From an uncultured Bacteroidales bacterium (GTDB lineage: Bacteria; Bacteroidota; Bacteroidia; Bacteroidales; UBA932), in the NCBI GenBank assembly GCA_934695325.1, contig CAKUVD010000012.1:5001-69000 (forward strand): 64,000 nt of DNA, given 5' to 3'. The position numbers and the translations under genes were made by a program. The notes beneath the pieces were generated by a model, which did not search any database, had not been told where the DNA came from, and worked only from the letters and a program-made list of their open reading frames with translations. Numbering within the stretch: position 1 is the stretch's first letter; every line of letters starts with the position of its first letter. This document shows, piece after piece, positions 6,929-15,490 of this stretch.

Positions 6929-6959
6929 TTTGCTGTCTGAAAAATTAATCATATTTTTG
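6929..6959 (+). promoter_or_regulatory. Promoter of the toxin-antitoxin pair
   Basis: TTTG (6929-6932), 19 bp, TATTTTTG (6952-6959). The start site near 6963 leaves a leader of about 12 nt before the ATG at 6975. Confidence 0.8.
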
Positions 6960-6974
6960 CGGATAATTGAGATT

Positions 6975-7532
6975 ATGACTATGACCGGATTTCAGCAGCA
7001 GACATTGATAGAGGTGGTTCTTTACGTTCTGAACAAGACAAAAGGCGTGGATTTCTATCATCTTTTTAAAATTCTTTATTTTGCGGACAAGGCTTTTTTG
7101 GCAAAATGGGGAACCCGTATCATTGCGGATGACTTTTATGCGCTGGATTACGGACCGGTGCCGACAAATCTGTATAATGCGGTGAAGAATGATCATAGAA
7201 TGACTGATGAAGGACTGGTCTCTATCTATAATGCGGCAGTAAAGAAGGCTGGGGAGGATGCTCCGAATGTCCTTATCGCCAAGCGCCCGGAGAATATGGA
7301 TTATATATCCCAGCCTATGATGGAAGAACTTGACAAGTCCATCTCTGAGAATCTGCATCTTACATTTGCCCAGTTGAAGGACAAATCTCACGATTCTGCC
7401 TGGGAAAAAGCATACAGGAGCAGCGGAAGAAGGGTGATGGATGATTATTCCATTGCATTGGCTGCTGGGGCAGATGAAAGCACATTGCGCTATATCATTG
7501 ACCAGGAAGAACTGTGTAAAGCGCTTGCATAA
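6975..7532 (+). CDS. Panacea-domain (DUF4065, SocA-like) antitoxin
   Basis: The 185-residue protein carries the Panacea fold: TLIEVVLYVLNK at the N-terminus, then FYHLFKILYFADKAFLAKWG and DDFYALDYGPVPTNLY near residues 25-65, the conserved core of DUF4065. Panacea proteins are antitoxins that neutralise many unrelated toxins. The stop overlaps the start of the next gene (TAATG), the usual sign of a coupled pair, and both share one strong promoter. In a prophage such a pair may stabilise the element or give superinfection defence. The ATG at 6975 is chosen because upstream alternatives would overlap the promoter. Confidence 0.85.
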   Translation: MTMTGFQQQTLIEVVLYVLNKTKGVDFYHLFKILYFADKAFLAKWGTRIIADDFYALDYGPVPTNLYNAVKNDHRMTDEGLVSIYNAAVKKAGEDAPNVLIAKRPENMDYISQPMMEELDKSISENLHLTFAQLKDKSHDSAWEKAYRSSGRRVMDDYSIALAAGADESTLRYIIDQEELCKALA

Positions 7533-7984
7533 TGCCTTTTTCTGATTTCTTGTCTCCGGATATGCTGAAGAGGCTGGCCGATGCCTCCATCGAAAAGGGA
7601 AATGTGTATCGTATCGAGATGGATGAAACTAATGGGATTACGCCGAAGCATCCTGGAGATACTTCCAGGCATAAGTATTTCATTGTGCTAGGGTTTGATA
7701 ATGACGGGAATGTTTATGGTGGCGTGATAATGAATTCTGAGATAAACAAGTTTATGCCTCAGGCGATTGTATCGCTGCAAATACCTATACAGAGGATTCG
7801 TTATCCATTTCTGAGGCACGATTCCTATGTAAATTGTGCTGAGATTAAGGAAGTGAGCATCTCGAAATTTTCAGAATGGTCGTTTCTTGGCAAGATAGAA
7901 CGTATAGACTTCGATATTATCTGTGAAGCCGTGCGCAAGTCGCCTGTGATGACAAAGGCGAGTCTTCAGAGGTTCGGTCTGTGA
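7532..7984 (+). CDS. Putative toxin partner with PemK/MazF-like features
   Basis: The 150-residue product follows the Panacea antitoxin with a one-base overlap, which makes it the expected toxin. Residues 45-75 (HKYFIVLGFDNDGNVYGGVI) and the following MNSEIN resemble the first strands of PemK/MazF RNases, which cut mRNA. The rest does not match closely and I cannot point to the catalytic residues. An alternative is a different small toxin fold recruited by the promiscuous Panacea domain. Base composition matches the antitoxin, suggesting the two moved together. Confidence 0.6.
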   Translation: MPFSDFLSPDMLKRLADASIEKGNVYRIEMDETNGITPKHPGDTSRHKYFIVLGFDNDGNVYGGVIMNSEINKFMPQAIVSLQIPIQRIRYPFLRHDSYVNCAEIKEVSISKFSEWSFLGKIERIDFDIICEAVRKSPVMTKASLQRFGL

Positions 7985-7989
7985 TTTTA

Positions 7990-8020
7990 TTTGCAGATAC
8001 GGAAAAGTTGTGTACCTTTG
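7990..8020 (+). promoter_or_regulatory. Promoter of the structured leader and downstream genes
   Basis: TTTG (7990-7993), 19 bp, TACCTTTG (8013-8020). Predicted start near 8024, exactly where the left arm of the leader begins. Confidence 0.8.
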
Positions 8021-8023
8021 TGG

Positions 8024-8195
8024 TGTCCTACATATCTGATGTTTTCTTTTCTGCGGCATAGAGATATCCCCCAGAAATAGATAACACATCATTACAGAAA
8101 GTTTCCCTCTGTATGGCCGTCATAAGCGAAAGCTGTGACTATACTTCGCCGCAAGGCTTCGGGTATGTAGGACAGGCCTTAGCAGGGGGCTTTTT
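8024..8195 (+). ncRNA. Structured 5' leader RNA, candidate cis-regulatory element
   Basis: TGTCCTACATA (8024-8034) pairs perfectly with TATGTAGGACA (8164-8174), closing a domain of about 150 nt. Inside are a helix GATGT/ACATC continued by TTTCTG/CAGAAA (8038-8090), a hairpin TACAGA/TCTGTA (8093-8113), a GAAA-capped hairpin (8119-8139) and a GCAA-capped stem (8148-8157). A GC-poor U run (8191-8195) follows a weak GCC/GGC stem. TGTCCTACA recurs at 8213-8221 over the start codon of the next gene, so the right arm can pair with either copy. No known riboswitch consensus is evident to me. Confidence 0.6.
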
Positions 8196-8211
8196 ATAAA
8201 AAACGTTAGTT

Positions 8212-8517
8212 ATGTCCTACACTAATGCAACAATGGCACAGGGTGCCGCAAGTAACACTGTAAACTTCAATGTCGAGGCTGACAAGGTAATCGTCAATGC
8301 GCGTCTTGAACTTTTCCGCATCGCGAACGAGATCACGGAATGGGAGAGGCGCACGGATGACGAGAAAAGGGGCTTCACGGACCAGCTGAAGAGCGAGTTC
8401 AACGAGATGAACCGGAGCTGGCTTGCACTGGATCAGGCATTGTCCTCCATCCTTAGCAAGGAACTTGAACACGATATCCTCAATGTCGCAAGGCTGAGAG
8501 AAATGAATAATCTATAA
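8212..8517 (+). CDS. Prophage protein of unknown function (101 residues)
   Basis: The ATG at 8212 follows the structured leader. The protein has a short Ala/Thr-rich start and is then one long helix-rich domain (VIVNARLELFRIANEITEWE). It contains no motif I recognise. It is the first gene of the late-side transcript from the 7990-8020 promoter, and its start region can be sequestered by the leader. It could be a small structural or regulatory protein. Confidence 0.6.
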   Translation: MSYTNATMAQGAASNTVNFNVEADKVIVNARLELFRIANEITEWERRTDDEKRGFTDQLKSEFNEMNRSWLALDQALSSILSKELEHDILNVARLREMNNL

Positions 8518-8528
8518 TAGCGTAGGCT

Positions 8529-8957
8529 ATGGAAGAATTATTGGCATTTTTTAAGTGGATGTTTGGTGGCGTAGGCAAGATTATAGGCATAATCTTGCTG
8601 GTAGCGTGTGCTTTGTGGGCATTGGAGTATTTGATAGCTCTTGTCGCGCTGCTTTTCGTCTGTTTAGGCATATATAACATATATCATCCTGAGTTTGGGG
8701 AAACTTCGGATGATTTATTGCTATCTGATGAGGAATTGGCTAAAAAGCGGAAAAAGAATCTTTCGTTTTGTTATATCTTCTCATGGTTGTGTATGCTCGT
8801 ATTTGAAGTTAGCGTTATGTCGATTTTTTTAGACAAGAATATCAACATAGTGCCAGAAGCATATGACGGTGATAACTTTGCATTTTTGATAATGGTTATT
8901 GCCGCAGTATTCAATGCCATTGTGATGGTTTTTATCCGCTTGTTTCAGAAAGATTGA
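8529..8957 (+). CDS. Small polytopic membrane protein (142 residues)
   Basis: Hydrophobic segments at about residues 14-50 (IIGIILLVACALWALEYLIA, VALLFVCLGIYNIY), 77-100 (FCYIFSWLCMLVFEVSVMSIF) and 116-138 (FLIMVIAAVFNAIVMVFIRL) give four or so passes, with an acidic-basic loop between. It is AT-richer than the tail genes around it and lies with a second membrane protein just before a terminator. This looks like a moron pair inserted in the structural operon. Superinfection exclusion is a reasonable but untested guess. Confidence 0.55.
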   Translation: MEELLAFFKWMFGGVGKIIGIILLVACALWALEYLIALVALLFVCLGIYNIYHPEFGETSDDLLLSDEELAKKRKKNLSFCYIFSWLCMLVFEVSVMSIFLDKNINIVPEAYDGDNFAFLIMVIAAVFNAIVMVFIRLFQKD

Positions 8958-8980
8958 ATCAATAATCTGAAGATTTGTCT

Positions 8981-9328
8981 ATGGGAGAATTTTTCGGGCT
9001 GGTCTCAGCGTTTTTCGGCTGGGCGTTCTCTGGTATTGGAACTGTGTTCGCGGCTCTGGCAGCGATTCCACTGTTGTTGCTGATAGTTCCGGTGATTGTT
9101 TTAGGTTTTTTTATAATGTCTATAACGGAACTTATTCCGCCAAAGTCGATAAGAGAAATTAATAAATTGGAGCCGGGTTCGGACCTGCGGAAAAATCTTG
9201 AAGAAATCTATCGTGATGAGATTGCGGAATGGAAAAAAGAAAGCATTTCACATAAAATCCTTTACGCTATACTTTATTTCTTGCTTTTAGTGAGTTTCAT
9301 TTTAGGGATATACGCATCAAACCTCTGA
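8981..9328 (+). CDS. Second small membrane protein (116 residues)
   Basis: The ATG at 8981 is preferred over a TTG two codons earlier. The start MGEFFGLVSAFFGWAFSGIG resembles the start of the preceding protein (MEELLAFFKWMFGGVGKIIG), so the pair may be diverged duplicates. Two hydrophobic N-terminal segments, a charged cytoplasmic-like loop (residues 50-90) and a C-terminal membrane helix (ILYAILYFLLLVSFILGIYA) follow. A terminator 12 bp downstream separates it from the tape measure gene. The function is unknown. Confidence 0.55.
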   Translation: MGEFFGLVSAFFGWAFSGIGTVFAALAAIPLLLLIVPVIVLGFFIMSITELIPPKSIREINKLEPGSDLRKNLEEIYRDEIAEWKKESISHKILYAILYFLLLVSFILGIYASNL

Positions 9329-9339
9329 TTGTCCTTTAT

Positions 9340-9364
9340 TAGCCCTCTGCGGAGGGCTATTTTT
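9340..9364 (+). terminator. Terminator before the tape measure gene
   Basis: AGCCCTC (9341-9347), loop TGCG, GAGGGCT (9352-9358), extended by T9340-A9359, then five Ts. Confidence 0.8.
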
Positions 9365-9384
9365 GTGCCATAAATCATAACGTT

Positions 9385-10881
9385 ATGGCAGGAAAGATAA
9401 GGAATGAGGACTTGCAGCTGAACATCATCGTGAACGGTGATGCCGGCCGCAAACAGATACTTGAACTGGAACAGACTATAAGGGATACGGAATCTTCCAT
9501 CAAGGCTACTAACCAGCAGCTTCAGGCGATGTCCGCTGCCGGCAAGAATGGGACGAAGGAATATAAGGCTTTGAACCAGACTCTGAAAGACCAGAAGAAA
9601 TCGCTGGAGGAAAGCCGTAAGCAGTTCGACAAGCTGCAGAGCGGAATATCGCTTGAGAACAAGACCATTTCGGAGCTTCGCAACCAGATAAAGCTCACCA
9701 ATGCAGCTTTGTCGAAAGCTGTGCCTGGAACTGTTACTTGGAACGCCTTGAACAGAACGCTCCAACAGACGAAGACAAGGCTGAAGGAACTGACTGATCA
9801 GGCCAAGGCAGTCCATTACACTACTTGCGAGTGGGCTGACAAAATCAGCAAGTATGCTGTGAGTATATATGGAGCGTGGAATGCTGCTGTCTCAGTGTTC
9901 AACAAGTTTACCGGTGCCCGTGACGCTTTCCTCTCTTATGACGAGGCTCTGACCGATGCGATGAAGACCACGAACCTGACAAAGGATGAGATCCTGGAGC
10001 TGAGCGACAGCCTGAAGCAGATAGACACGAAGACGCCTCAGAATGAACTCCTGGCTCTTGTCCGTGCCGGTGGCAAGCTCGGAATAACGGGGCGGGAAGA
10101 TTTGCTCGGATTCGCAAGAGCAGCTGACAAGATCAATGTCGCATTGTCAGAGGACCTCGGCGGTAATGCCGAGGCTGCCATTACGGCCATTGGCAAGATG
10201 ACGGATATATTCAACCTCACGGATGAATATGGCATAGAACAGGCGATGCTCAAGGTCGGGTCTGCCATCAATGAACTCGGAATGGCTTCCACCGCTAATG
10301 AAGGCTATATCGTGGACTTCTCCAAGAGACTTGCCGGCATCGCTCCGAATGCGGACATCAGCATTGACAAGATACTTGGCTTGGCAGCTACTCTCGACAA
10401 ATACGGCCAGCAGTCTGAAACATCCTCTACGGCCATAGGCCAGACGATTATGGCGATGTTCAAGCGGACGGAGACTTTTGCGCAGATAGCCGGAGTACCT
10501 CTGAAGGAGTTCTCCGAACTGTTAAAGACAGACGTGAATGAAGCACTGCTGAAAGTCCTGGAAGGAATGCAGCGAGGAGAGGGCGGTCTTGCGTCTGTTA
10601 CGGCCGCGATGGAAGAGATGCATCTGAACGGACAGAGGGCGGCCACGGTTCTCGGCTCCCTGTCAAAGCATACCGATGAACTGCGTTCGCAGCAGGAAAT
10701 CGCCAACAAGGCTTTCACTGCCGGAACCTCATTGACGGAAGAGTTTGCTGTGAAGAACAATTCCCTGACGGCTGAGCTGGAGAAGCAGAAAAAGGCGATT
10801 CTGGAGAATGTCGTGAGCCTTGGCGAAAAACTGAATCCGGCAATGTCTGAAGGGCTTACGATTGCGAATGGGGGGGGCTGA
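9385..10881 (+). CDS. Tail tape measure protein, N-terminal part, ending at a G8 tract
   Basis: The 498-residue product begins with about 150 residues of coiled coil (ELEQTIRDTESSIKATNQQL) and then a TP901-like tape measure core near residues 170-420 (SYDEALTDAMKTTNLTKDEI; TAIGQTIMAMFKRTETFAQI). It stops at TGA immediately after eight Gs (10870-10877). The sequence after the tract continues in the -1 frame (LKVVSGIIGVVVKLRALILA) as the natural continuation of a tape measure, which spans the tail tube and sets its length. Either the gene is broken, or the G run permits a -1 shift or slippage. A terminator lies just upstream. Confidence 0.8.
   Translation: MAGKIRNEDLQLNIIVNGDAGRKQILELEQTIRDTESSIKATNQQLQAMSAAGKNGTKEYKALNQTLKDQKKSLEESRKQFDKLQSGISLENKTISELRNQIKLTNAALSKAVPGTVTWNALNRTLQQTKTRLKELTDQAKAVHYTTCEWADKISKYAVSIYGAWNAAVSVFNKFTGARDAFLSYDEALTDAMKTTNLTKDEILELSDSLKQIDTKTPQNELLALVRAGGKLGITGREDLLGFARAADKINVALSEDLGGNAEAAITAIGKMTDIFNLTDEYGIEQAMLKVGSAINELGMASTANEGYIVDFSKRLAGIAPNADISIDKILGLAATLDKYGQQSETSSTAIGQTIMAMFKRTETFAQIAGVPLKEFSELLKTDVNEALLKVLEGMQRGEGGLASVTAAMEEMHLNGQRAATVLGSLSKHTDELRSQQEIANKAFTAGTSLTEEFAVKNNSLTAELEKQKKAILENVVSLGEKLNPAMSEGLTIANGGG
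10870..10877. repeat. G8 homopolymer at the frame break of the tape measure gene
   Basis: Eight Gs. The two frames are both open over 10851-10881. Six or nine Gs would join them; a -1 slip of the ribosome on this run would do the same. Confidence 0.9.
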
Positions 10882-10910
10882 AAGTTGTTTCTGGCATTAT
10901 TGGCGTAGTT

Positions 10911-13676
10911 GTGAAATTGCGTGCACTTATTCTAGCATTGTCTATAGCTTATGCTGCAAATCTTTTGATAAAAAAAGCAATGGTGTTTTGGTCGAAAGAG
11001 CATAAGAAAGCACTTGAAAGTGAGACTGAAACCTTACAAAATGCCAAAATAAGAACAATCGCTTTATCTATAGCCGGCAATTTGCTTGTTGGAAATTTCA
11101 AGGCTGCGGCGAAGGCTCTAAATATATTATGGACGACAATTAGAGCAAACCCGATAGGTGCTGCTTTAGGGTTGCTATCTACGGTTGTCGGACTTTTTCT
11201 AACTTTTCGTAAGAAATCAGATGAAGCCATTAAGTCCCAGCGCGAACTGAACAAAGCCTATACGGAGACTATTGACAAGATAGGCCAGGAACGCAACGCC
11301 CTGGAAAGGATGGGAAAAGCCGTGACCGATGCGAAGCTGGGCTCACAGGAGCGTGCCGATGCCATCAAGAAACTGAACGAGAGGTTCGGAGACTATCTCC
11401 CATACCTTCTGACTGAAAAGACATCTAATGAGGAAGTCGCTGCGGCATTGAGGATTGCAAATTCTGAACTTGAGCGCAAGATAAAGCTGCAGGCTATGGA
11501 GGAAGCACAGACGAAAATCTTCAGTTCATTGACAGATGCCGCCAGCAAGGCTACGGACACGATAACGGGGCTTCTGGAAAAATGGAATAAATCAAAATTG
11601 AGTACTGAGCAGATAGAGGCGGTGACAAAGGCGGTCGTGGATTATCGTGATGCGATGAAGGCTGCTGAATCCGAGGTTGATAAGGACAAGAAATCACAGA
11701 TGCAGAAGAATGCCGGTGCTGCATTTTACGGCTCGCTTAATGCTGCTGGTGTGAAATACTCGAATCCTACCACAGTAATCGGGAAAGATCAATATGGCAA
11801 TACTACATATACCGAGACGGACGTGCTTAAATATAACATCGAGGGTGCGCTTCACAGGATGTTTGCTGACATCTCCAAGGCAGTACAGGACGAGGCAAAG
11901 ATAAACGGACTGTACGGTTCGACATCCTCGGGCATTGACGAGAGCAGCCCTGACTTCATCGGACCGACATTGAAGAAGACTACGCCCGCCGGGACAACCT
12001 CTCCAACCAGCCCGGAAGGCGGTTCTCCATCGTCCGGAGGCAAATGGTCGCTGGGTACGGACAGCCAGTATCTTCAGGCATTGTATGAACTGAAAGAACA
12101 GTACAGGCAGGGCGATATCAAGTCAGAGGAGGAATACCAGAAGAAGGTGCTTGAGCTGGAAATCCTCACACTTCAGAACAGAATAGCATCCGGCAAGGAC
12201 TCGGGAGAGAAGCTCCTGGAACTGAAGTCCCAGCTGTCTGACAAGCAGATAAAGCTACAGAAAGACGAATCGGAATCGGAGGCGTCACAGGCGGCCAAAG
12301 ATGCTGCAGACAAAAAGAAGAGCGCTGAGGACGCCATAAGCCTCCTCGAGAATCAATATCGCATCGAGAAGACTGCGATGGAGGCACGGAACGCCGAGGA
12401 ACTGGCTGCAAGCACGGCCACCGGGGATGCTCTCGCCGCATTGAAAAAAGAACAGGCACAGAGGCTTGCTGGCATTGACTTGAAATACCTCGGAGAGCTG
12501 AAGGCGAAGCTTGAGGAAATCATACAGGCCGGTGGCAATCCCGACTTCTTGAAACTTGACGGTGGGAGCCTGGACGCATTGAAGCTGAAACTCCAGGAGA
12601 TCCGCAAGACGATGGCGGAACTCTTCGGCTCGCAGGATGATGGAAACTCCGATTCCGCGACAGAGACCAAGACGAAGGGGAAGGGCGCCGGCGGAGGCTC
12701 CCTGTTCGGCGTAAGCCAGGATGAATGGGAACAACTGTTTCAGAATATCGCTGACGGACAATTCGGCCTGGAAGGTTTGAAGGCCACCGTGATGTCTCTG
12801 GAGGGCGCATTCGGCGATATGTTCAGCCTATGGTCACAGGCTACGGAACTGCAGGCGGCCAAGGAGAAGAAGTCGTTCAAGGACTACGAGAAACAGAACG
12901 ACAAGAAGAAAAAGTCGCTGGAGAAACGTCTGGATGCGGGACTTGTCAGCGAGGCTCAGTACAATGCTGAAATCGAGGCGCTCGACAACGAGAAGGATGC
13001 CTATCAGGAGCAGATGGAACTCAAGCAGGCGAAACGCCAGAAGGCCCAGAAACTCACGCAGGCGATTATCAATACGGCGCTTGGCGTCACGAAGACATTG
13101 GCAGAGTGGGGAATCCCTTGGGGTATCGCACCGGCGGTAATTATGGGTGCTATGGGTACTGCCGAGGCGGCGATGATTGCGGCCACGCCTATTACCACTG
13201 GAGCCGAGGAAGGCGGATTCGTAAACACGGCCAGGAAACAGGACGGAAGGAAGTTCAAGGCGCGGCTGTCACCTGACAAGCGAGGTTTCATATCATCTCC
13301 TACGGTGCTGGTAGGGGAGAATGGAGGCGAGTATGTCATTCCTGCCGCGGGGCTTGCGAATCCGTCCCTGCAGCCGTTCCTAGCCACGTTGGAGACTGCG
13401 AGGCGCAACGGAACGCTCAAGGACCTGAACTTCGATGCGGTCTATCCGTTGTCTGTCACTATGGCGAGAGCTTCCGGAGGCAGCACGCAACCTGACGTGG
13501 TTCAGCAGGTCATTGTCCGGGGACAGGAGGACAACAGCAGGCTGATAGAAGCCATCGAGACATTGAACAGGAGACTCAGCAGTCCTATACGTACGTACGT
13601 GTCGATGCTTGGAAAGAACGGCATCGTGGAGCAGACGGAGAAGTATAACAGATTCAAAAGCAGAGGAAGACTATGA
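10911..13676 (+). CDS. Tail tape measure protein, C-terminal part
   Basis: The frame is open from 10851; the first in-frame start-like codon after the G tract is GTG at 10911. Residues 1-110 hold two or three hydrophobic helices (ILALSIAYAANLLI; IGAALGLLSTVVGLFLTF) typical of the membrane-inserting middle of tape measures. A long alpha-helical region follows, then a hydrophobic segment near residues 790-830 (LTQAIINTALGVTKTLAEWG). The end (VGENGGEYVIPAAGLANPSL) is the usual tape measure C-terminal motif. It overlaps the next gene by ATGA. Together with the N-terminal part it would be about 1,430 residues. Confidence 0.8.
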   Translation: MKLRALILALSIAYAANLLIKKAMVFWSKEHKKALESETETLQNAKIRTIALSIAGNLLVGNFKAAAKALNILWTTIRANPIGAALGLLSTVVGLFLTFRKKSDEAIKSQRELNKAYTETIDKIGQERNALERMGKAVTDAKLGSQERADAIKKLNERFGDYLPYLLTEKTSNEEVAAALRIANSELERKIKLQAMEEAQTKIFSSLTDAASKATDTITGLLEKWNKSKLSTEQIEAVTKAVVDYRDAMKAAESEVDKDKKSQMQKNAGAAFYGSLNAAGVKYSNPTTVIGKDQYGNTTYTETDVLKYNIEGALHRMFADISKAVQDEAKINGLYGSTSSGIDESSPDFIGPTLKKTTPAGTTSPTSPEGGSPSSGGKWSLGTDSQYLQALYELKEQYRQGDIKSEEEYQKKVLELEILTLQNRIASGKDSGEKLLELKSQLSDKQIKLQKDESESEASQAAKDAADKKKSAEDAISLLENQYRIEKTAMEARNAEELAASTATGDALAALKKEQAQRLAGIDLKYLGELKAKLEEIIQAGGNPDFLKLDGGSLDALKLKLQEIRKTMAELFGSQDDGNSDSATETKTKGKGAGGGSLFGVSQDEWEQLFQNIADGQFGLEGLKATVMSLEGAFGDMFSLWSQATELQAAKEKKSFKDYEKQNDKKKKSLEKRLDAGLVSEAQYNAEIEALDNEKDAYQEQMELKQAKRQKAQKLTQAIINTALGVTKTLAEWGIPWGIAPAVIMGAMGTAEAAMIAATPITTGAEEGGFVNTARKQDGRKFKARLSPDKRGFISSPTVLVGENGGEYVIPAAGLANPSLQPFLATLETARRNGTLKDLNFDAVYPLSVTMARASGGSTQPDVVQQVIVRGQEDNSRLIEAIETLNRRLSSPIRTYVSMLGKNGIVEQTEKYNRFKSRGRL

Positions 13677-15430
13677 TCAGGATAATCACAGAGGGCGGAG
13701 TGTCCCTGGACATTGACCCGACAGCGGAGTTTGAAATCGAATATGAGAACCCGATGCTGGACGACAGCCATCTCCCGGTGCCGTTCAGCACGTCGATAGC
13801 GCTGCTGCCTACGGCGGTAAATTGCAAGGCTCTCAGGTATTTCCCGGCGATGATGCTGGAGCCGTCAGTGCGGAGTCTCAAGGCTACGATAGAGGCCGGC
13901 GGGATACCGCTGCTGAAGGGAGGCCTTATTTATGACAGTATTGAGGACGGCAAGTTGAACTATACTTTTTCCGGCCGTGATCTGGAGACAGAGTGGTCGA
14001 AGAAAATCTGGCAGCTGAATATACGCGCATATAAAGGTTCTGACTGGGGGACTGTGGTCAATGAGGTGATAAGCGGCAAACTTTCAGATGTATATGCTCC
14101 GCTTATGATTAACCCTTCGGCTGTGGCCAGCACTGTGTACAAGGATGACAACGGGAGGACGGAGCTTGTCGAGCCTGAGGAGAAATATATGAATTGCCCG
14201 GTGATAATTACAGAAGGGGAGACTGCGTATGACATATTCGCCTATAGCAGCTTCATCCCGGCTATCGGCATTGACAGAATACTGGACGCTTTTCCGGAAG
14301 TCTGGTCGGAGCGCCCGTCGTTCTCTCCATTGGCTATCGTGGGCAGGTATCCGTCGGCGGTTCAGTATTACAAGACCGTGCGGAGAAGCGGGTCTGCATC
14401 GGAACCTATCCAGGATAGGCCTAGCTATCTGGATACGGACTTCGACATTGCCGAGACGCTTCCTGATATCACAATGGCGGACCTTGTTCAGAATCTTGCC
14501 AGAATCCGTTGTGCGGCCGTCTATTATGATGGCGAGAAACTGAAATATGTCTGTTTCAATGATGTCGTCAAGGCTGCGGCCGACAATTGGGACGCAAAGG
14601 TGTCGGACGAGTACTCGTTGTCGAAGGAATCCCGCTGCAGATATTCTTTCGGCTTCGACGATGACGACTCTGGGAGCTCAGATTCGGCCGCATTGACGAA
14701 GGATACCACCGGTTCTAAAATCGCGGCTGCCGTCGGTATGTCCGGAGTCCTGGCCGCAAGTGGGGAGTCGGACTATTCTGCGGCGGAGAATGAATTTACG
14801 GGAGACATATACTCCGGGAAATATATCACATTCAAGGGCAACAAGGTGTACCTTGAGGATATGATCCTTCATAATGTCGCCGCTCGGGAGTCGGACGTCA
14901 CAGATGATGACGCTTCTACATTCGACGGAAAGGCGGAGCTTACGCCTGTCAGGACAGTTCCGGATGTCTTATATAAGGGAACATCGACATATACGGCTCT
15001 TTATCGCGTGGCACCTCTCGTGCCTCCCGTGTCTGCCGATTCTGACAGAGACTCGAAGGCGTATATCGGGTATGTGTACGACGGCCAGATGTCTGACTCG
15101 GGATATACGCTCGGGACTGATGGCAAGGATAGGTTTCTGGGATATCCGCTGACTAAAATGGACTATCAGTTCCCGGGACATCTTCTGTCTGTGAATTCGT
15201 TGTGGGCTGATTATCATACCGCATTCGCTGACTGGCTTTCGCAAGAGAGGCAATGCGTCACTGCGGATCTGTCCCTGACGCTGTTCGATATATGCAATTT
15301 CAGGATGTACAGGCCGGTCTATTTCCGTGGCCGCCGATGGATCGTCCGAAAATTGACATTGACTTTCAACGCCGGTTCAGATGCGGTCTCCGCACGCGGG
15401 GAGTTCCTGTCTTACGATGCACAAGGGTAG
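13673..15430 (+). CDS. Tail protein after the tape measure, possible baseplate or hub component
   Basis: The 585-residue product begins at ATGA overlapping the tape measure stop. In siphoviruses this position holds the distal tail or hub protein. The sequence is beta-rich (MIRIITEGGVSLDIDPTAEF) with a mid-region insertion rich in Asp and Ser near residue 325-340. No signal peptide or membrane helix is present. I assign a tail function from synteny and composition; I do not see a diagnostic motif. Confidence 0.6.
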   Translation: MIRIITEGGVSLDIDPTAEFEIEYENPMLDDSHLPVPFSTSIALLPTAVNCKALRYFPAMMLEPSVRSLKATIEAGGIPLLKGGLIYDSIEDGKLNYTFSGRDLETEWSKKIWQLNIRAYKGSDWGTVVNEVISGKLSDVYAPLMINPSAVASTVYKDDNGRTELVEPEEKYMNCPVIITEGETAYDIFAYSSFIPAIGIDRILDAFPEVWSERPSFSPLAIVGRYPSAVQYYKTVRRSGSASEPIQDRPSYLDTDFDIAETLPDITMADLVQNLARIRCAAVYYDGEKLKYVCFNDVVKAAADNWDAKVSDEYSLSKESRCRYSFGFDDDDSGSSDSAALTKDTTGSKIAAAVGMSGVLAASGESDYSAAENEFTGDIYSGKYITFKGNKVYLEDMILHNVAARESDVTDDDASTFDGKAELTPVRTVPDVLYKGTSTYTALYRVAPLVPPVSADSDRDSKAYIGYVYDGQMSDSGYTLGTDGKDRFLGYPLTKMDYQFPGHLLSVNSLWADYHTAFADWLSQERQCVTADLSLTLFDICNFRMYRPVYFRGRRWIVRKLTLTFNAGSDAVSARGEFLSYDAQG

Positions 15431-15490
15431 TCGGCATTGTCCTTTCAGCGGGTGCCGCATTGACTAATTTTGTGGCAGAATCGGGAAAGG

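Noticed and set aside
8035..8045. CTGATG in the leader as a hammerhead ribozyme core
   Set aside because: The core needs CTGATGA and a matching GAAA in the right stems; the base after CTGATG is T and the GAAA sits in a simple hairpin loop.
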